A stretch of 34,025 nt of DNA from Ornithomonoglobus_A sp045649025 (GTDB lineage: Bacteria; Bacillota; Clostridia; UBA1381), in the NCBI GenBank assembly GCA_045649025.1, contig JAZRPB010000039.1, forward strand, positions 1 through 34,025. The letters run 5' to 3'. Position numbers and translations under genes: made by a program. Below are positions 30,471 to 34,025 of the stretch, piece after piece; within the stretch, counting starts at the first letter, position 1; each line of letters opens with the position of its first letter. Below the pieces are notes generated by a model, which was given only the letters and a program-made list of their open reading frames with translations, ran no database searches and was not told the origin of the DNA.

Positions 30471-31823
30471 TCAAAAATATCTAACAAATATAACTGCAGT
30501 TGAAATTATAAGCACTATAACAGTTGCGGGAACTGAATATTTGCAGTATTCACCCCAACTTACAGTATAACCCTCTTTTGCAGCAACCGATGTGCCCACA
30601 ACATTTGCTGAAGCACCGATTGGTGTTGCACTTCCGCCAATATCTGTACCCATTGACAACGACCACGCCAGTGTTGATAGGTCGGCACCTGTTGTGCTTG
30701 CCAATGTTTTTATAACAGGAATCATTGTTGCTGCGAACGGAATATTATCTACAAATGCACTTGCTATTGCAGAAACCCATATAACTATTGCCATCATAAG
30801 CATTAAATTGCCGCCACAAATTCTGCCAATAAAGTTTGCAACCAATGTTAGTATTCCTGTCTGTTCAAGTCCACCAACAACCACAAACAAGCCAATAAAG
30901 AACAGCAGTGTTTTATAATCTACCTTTGATAGTATTTCACCAATATATTTTCTTGAGGTAATAAGAGTAACAACTGCAATCAATGTGCCAATAAATGCAA
31001 CTGTGAGCCCTGTTTGTGAATGAGTAATAAGCAATACAATTGCTATTAAGAATATAACGCAGCTTGTTATAAATGCTTTCTTGTCGGTTATTGCGTCCTC
31101 GGGACGTAGTTTTTCAAGTTTTTCTATATTTACGTTGGTCTTTTTCTTTAATTGCTTTCTGAATACAAGGTAAAAATAAGCTAATATAAACACAAGACTT
31201 ACTGCCGCTATTAATCCTGTATTACTTATAAAATCAAAGAATGAATAGTTGAGCGATGTACCTATTATGATATTGGGCGGGTCACCACACATTGTTGCAC
31301 TGCCGCCAAGATTAGCACAGAATATTTCCGATAAAATCATTGGAATGGGGTTAAATTTAAGCATTTGTGCCAATTCAACCGTAACAGCTGCCAAGAACAG
31401 TATAACTGTTATACTGTCGATAAACATTGCAAGTATCGCAGAAAGAATCATAAATACAATAAATAGTGGCACCGTTTTATAGTGTACCATTTTTGCAAGT
31501 CGCATACACAGCCATCTGAAAAAACCTGCCTTTGCCATTCCCTCTACCATAACCATCATACCTGCAATAAAAATAATTGTTTCCCAGTTTATTCCCATTG
31601 CAGCCTCTGCCTCGCCCAGATGGTGCCAGAAGCTTAATGTAAATATACTATGTATATTCAAAGTTTCTATTATTGCACCAAAATTGTGCATACACAATCC
31701 AAACACCAACAACAGCGTTAATGCACCGCAGACAAGCGTTACAATATGGCGTTCAAACTTTTCCCAAATAATCATTACAAACATTACAATAAATATAGAC
31801 ACAGCAAAAAATTGTGATAGCAT
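30471..31823 (-). CDS. ArsB/NhaD (SLC13-like) family permease
   Basis: This 450-residue protein has about eleven to twelve hydrophobic segments and the duplicated signature of the ion transporter superfamily. The first half has GGSATMCGDPPNIIIGTSLN and the second DIGGSATPIGASANVVGTS, with IFIAGMMVMVEGMAKAGF near the start. Relatives transport Na+/H+ (NhaD), arsenite (ArsB) or di-/tricarboxylates; sequence alone does not choose. GAGGAGATG precedes the start. It lies 40 bases downstream of the acyl-CoA synthetase, so the three leftward genes probably form one operon. Confidence 0.87.
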   Translation of the reverse strand: MLSQFFAVSIFIVMFVMIIWEKFERHIVTLVCGALTLLLVFGLCMHNFGAIIETLNIHSIFTLSFWHHLGEAEAAMGINWETIIFIAGMMVMVEGMAKAGFFRWLCMRLAKMVHYKTVPLFIVFMILSAILAMFIDSITVILFLAAVTVELAQMLKFNPIPMILSEIFCANLGGSATMCGDPPNIIIGTSLNYSFFDFISNTGLIAAVSLVFILAYFYLVFRKQLKKKTNVNIEKLEKLRPEDAITDKKAFITSCVIFLIAIVLLITHSQTGLTVAFIGTLIAVVTLITSRKYIGEILSKVDYKTLLFFIGLFVVVGGLEQTGILTLVANFIGRICGGNLMLMMAIVIWVSAIASAFVDNIPFAATMIPVIKTLASTTGADLSTLAWSLSMGTDIGGSATPIGASANVVGTSVAAKEGYTVSWGEYCKYSVPATVIVLIISTAVIFVRYF

Positions 31824-31863
31824 CGTAAGTCATCTCCTCTATTTTATCATTATGTATTATATA

Positions 31864-33519
31864 TTATACTCTGTATAATAAGCCGTTAAGTAAATCCTCT
31901 CTTGCTATTTCCTTTATTTTATAGTGCAGCTTTTTACCTGTTGCATTAAGCGGAATTTGAGCAATAAATCTATAATATCTTGGTCTTTTATAGTTTGCAA
32001 TCATTGGTGAATTCTTGCAAAACTCCTCAAGCTCTTCATATGTAAGGCTTTCATCTGCCTTTACAACATACGCTGTAACAAGCTCACCTCTCATTTTATC
32101 GGGTACAGATGTTACAATACATTCTGCAACCTTTTCGTGACTGTTTAATACCTCTTCAACCTGTGTAGGATAAATATTTTCACCCGATGAAATAATCATA
32201 TCGTCTTTTCTGCCGACAATGGTTACATATTTATTTTTATCCCAGGTTGCAAGGTCGTTTGTGTAGTAGTATCCATTATAGAACTTTCTTTGAGTTTCCT
32301 CATCGTTGTTAAAATAGCAATATGCCGCCTTTGCAGGTGATTTTATTATAACCTCACCCACCTCTTTATTGTCCATTGCAACTTCATCATTGTATTCGCC
32401 GCGTCTGTCGGGATATGTTTTAACAACTCTTACATCATCATCAAGACACGAGCCCCCTGCAGTGCCTGCATTATCAGGTAAATCGAATGGACGAAGAAAT
32501 GTGTTCCACAATGTTTCGGTTGTGCCGTAGCCGTTATAAATATTTGGTGTTAAAACACTCTGATAACGTATGCAGGCAGCTCTTTCAAGCGGGCTTCCCA
32601 TTGTTACAATTCCCTTTAATGAGCTTAAATCGAAGCCTGAAGCCTCCTGCTCCTTTGTTAGTGTTTCAAGAACAGTGGGAACTCCAACCATATATGTTAT
32701 GCCATACTTTTCAACAAGTAAAAGGCTTGTTTTTGCATCGAATTTACGAAGTGCAACAATGTGACCGCCCGCATATAGAGTGGGTGTTGGGCCTGCACAG
32801 TGTATTCCGCCTCTGTGGAACCATGGTGTTGTGTTCATTGTTGTATCTGTTTGATTTAATGGAAAATGCATTATAATATCGTGTGCAGAAAGCACCTCAT
32901 TAATACTTGTAAGCGGCACTGATTTTTGCTTGCCTGTTGTACCCGATGTGAAAAGTCTTGTTGTTTCATCATAGATATTTGGCACAAAATCAATTTGAGG
33001 CTCGCGCTGTGAGCAACCATCTACATACTCCTCATATGTAACAACCCCCTCTGGAGCTGTTGCTTTCTTTTCAATATCCACCAATATAATTCGCTTCGGG
33101 TGGTGATTAACCATTGCAAGAGCCTCGTGTATCAATGCCTCATACTCAAGCTCATATATCAACACTTCGGGTTTTGATTCATCAATATTAAGTGCAACTT
33201 CGCCTGCCGACAAACGATAATTCATAGGTGCGTTTACTGCACCTATTTTGTGTGATGCAACATAGGCAAACACAAACACAGGGCAATTTTGCAATAAATA
33301 CATAACCACATCACCATGCTTCACACCATCTTCAAGCATTGCATTTGATAATTTATTTACTTCTGTATTTAATTCACTGTATGTCCAGCTTTTATCTGTT
33401 TCGGGGAAAGACAGTGCTTTTTTATCTCCATAGCGATATACATTACGCATATATCCTTCCTTCCAAGTATATTGGGTTTCAAAAACCTCTCTGTATTGTT
33501 GTAGTCTTTTATTCTCCAT
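31864..33519 (-). CDS. AMP-binding acyl-CoA synthetase / fatty-acid--CoA ligase family
   Basis: The start at 33519 (MENKRLQQYREVF) follows AAAGGAT; the longer frame to 33630 would run over the promoter. The product has 551 residues. The ANL-family motifs are all present: the P-loop LFTSGTTGKQKSVPLT, NGYGTTETLW, the ATP-binding YYTNDLATWDKN, the hinge GRKDDMIISSGENIYPTQVE, and the catalytic lysine region NATGKKLHYKIKE. It activates a carboxylic acid to acyl-AMP and then acyl-CoA; chain length is unknown. It has no attached carrier domain. It is transcribed away from spoVAD. Confidence 0.88.
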   Translation of the reverse strand: MENKRLQQYREVFETQYTWKEGYMRNVYRYGDKKALSFPETDKSWTYSELNTEVNKLSNAMLEDGVKHGDVVMYLLQNCPVFVFAYVASHKIGAVNAPMNYRLSAGEVALNIDESKPEVLIYELEYEALIHEALAMVNHHPKRIILVDIEKKATAPEGVVTYEEYVDGCSQREPQIDFVPNIYDETTRLFTSGTTGKQKSVPLTSINEVLSAHDIIMHFPLNQTDTTMNTTPWFHRGGIHCAGPTPTLYAGGHIVALRKFDAKTSLLLVEKYGITYMVGVPTVLETLTKEQEASGFDLSSLKGIVTMGSPLERAACIRYQSVLTPNIYNGYGTTETLWNTFLRPFDLPDNAGTAGGSCLDDDVRVVKTYPDRRGEYNDEVAMDNKEVGEVIIKSPAKAAYCYFNNDEETQRKFYNGYYYTNDLATWDKNKYVTIVGRKDDMIISSGENIYPTQVEEVLNSHEKVAECIVTSVPDKMRGELVTAYVVKADESLTYEELEEFCKNSPMIANYKRPRYYRFIAQIPLNATGKKLHYKIKEIAREDLLNGLLYRV

Positions 33520-33571
33520 CACAACTATCCTTTCTATTTGAGTGTATAATTTCACTACAAATCCACTACAT

Positions 33572-33600
33572 ATTTTACCACATTTCGCCAAACTATTCAA
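33572..33600 (-). promoter_or_regulatory. Promoter of the acyl-CoA synthetase/permease/kinase unit
   Basis: On the minus strand, TTGAAT (33595-33600) and TAAAAT (33572-33577) are 17 bases apart. The spacer AGTTTGGCGAAATGTGG closely resembles that of the cobW promoter at 22752-22767. A stronger TATAAT lies farther upstream near 33640 but lacks a matching -35. Confidence 0.55.
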
Positions 33601-33755
33601 TAGTAATCTTGCATATAATTTTATTTTCATATAAATTATATTATAGCAAGGTTTTAAATATAAAATGGGTATTGTAATGTGTTAACATTTTATAAATAAA
33701 AAGTATATTTTTTTATTTACAGTAAAAACTAACAAAAAAAGAAAGGGTTTAAGAT

Positions 33756-34025
33756 ATGAACAGACACATAGGCAAGCAAACTGTTGAATTAGGCTCACCG
33801 CCATTTATTATAAATACCGCCTCAATAGTTGGTAAAAAGGAAGGAAATGGGCCATTATCAGAGTATTTTGACGTAATTTTAAAGGATGATAAGCTTGGAG
33901 CAACCTCCTGGGAAAAGGCAGAAAGCAAGCTTCAAAAGGAAACAAGTATTCTTGCAATGGAACGAGCAGGGCTTACACCAAATGATATAAACTATGTTTT
34001 CGCAGGAGATTTATTAAATCAATGT
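33756..34025 (+). CDS. spoVAD: Stage V sporulation protein AD, 5' part (cut by right edge)
   Basis: Ninety codons from the ATG at 33756, preceded by GAAAGGG. The product opens MNRHIGKQTVELGSPPFIIN and continues with GKKEGNGPLSEYFDVILKDD, SWEKAESKLQKE and FAGDLLNQC, the conserved start of the thiolase-like SpoVAD. SpoVAD binds dipicolinic acid and takes part in its import into the developing spore. The upstream gene is divergent, so no spoVAC precedes it as is usual. CATTTTA at 33686-33692 fits a sigma-G -10, but no good -35 stands at the right distance, so the promoter is unresolved. Confidence 0.93.
   Translation, partial: MNRHIGKQTVELGSPPFIINTASIVGKKEGNGPLSEYFDVILKDDKLGATSWEKAESKLQKETSILAMERAGLTPNDINYVFAGDLLNQC

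Noticed and set aside
33520..33630. N-terminal extension of the acyl-CoA synthetase
   Set aside because: The stretch overlaps the predicted promoter and a clear AAAGGAT site precedes the internal ATG at 33519.
33668..33700. Rex-like sequence (TGTTAACATTTTATAA) upstream of spoVAD
   Set aside because: Three mismatches in the fourteen fixed positions and no redox gene downstream; probably AT-rich coincidence.

Overview
The window looks like a piece of a low-GC, anaerobic, endospore-forming Clostridia genome. Codon use is AT-rich, ribosome binding sites are strong (GGAGG type), and a partial spoVAD gene runs off the right edge. The metabolism is built on Fe-S and flavin enzymes and matches a strict anaerobe. 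No rRNA, tRNA, CRISPR array, prophage or intact insertion sequence was seen. The species cannot be named from this sequence.

Layout. (1) 1-2030, minus strand: a short operon with a small membrane protein, a rhodanese lipoprotein, a DUF5714 protein and an ArsC-like reductase cut by the left edge. It sits behind a good promoter and two small ORF remnants. (2) 2111-8290, minus strand: an accessory-looking group with an SGNH hydrolase, an Eis-like acetyltransferase, a beta-lactamase-fold hydrolase and two Gfo/Idh/MocA dehydrogenases. A structured intergenic repeat separates the two dehydrogenases. (3) 8661-19870, plus strand: the central locus. A consensus promoter and a perfect Rex-type operator precede an LDH/MDH-family dehydrogenase, then hdrB-hdrC-hdrA, flxD, two Fe-S flx subunits, flxA, a fumarate-reductase-like Fe-S subunit and flavoprotein, and an AspT-family exchanger, ending at a terminator. 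(4) 19895-21112: CCA-adding enzyme. (5) 21195-22553, minus: an NSS-family Na+ symporter. (6) 22746-27039, plus: two CobW/COG0523 GTPases (one with an eight-copy His/Cys metal-binding array), argJ and a DUF1189 membrane protein. (7) 27067-29851: the NAD-synthesis operon nadB-nadC-niaR with a NiaR-type palindrome over its promoter. (8) 29857-33519, minus: acyl-CoA synthetase, ArsB/NhaD-like permease and cytidylate-kinase-like protein. (9) 33756-end: spoVAD.

How the parts may work together. The central operon encodes every subunit of an HdrABC-FlxABCD-type flavin-based electron-bifurcating NADH dehydrogenase, next to a soluble fumarate-reductase-like pair and an exchanger family that includes succinate exporters. 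My inference is that NADH electrons are split between ferredoxin and fumarate (or a similar enoate), directly or through a thiol/disulfide carrier. The first gene would interconvert NADH with lactate or malate, and the whole unit would respond to NADH/NAD+ through Rex. The bifurcation stoichiometry and the acceptor are not shown by sequence. The NAD operon further on is a second redox-cofactor control point, regulated by its own third gene.
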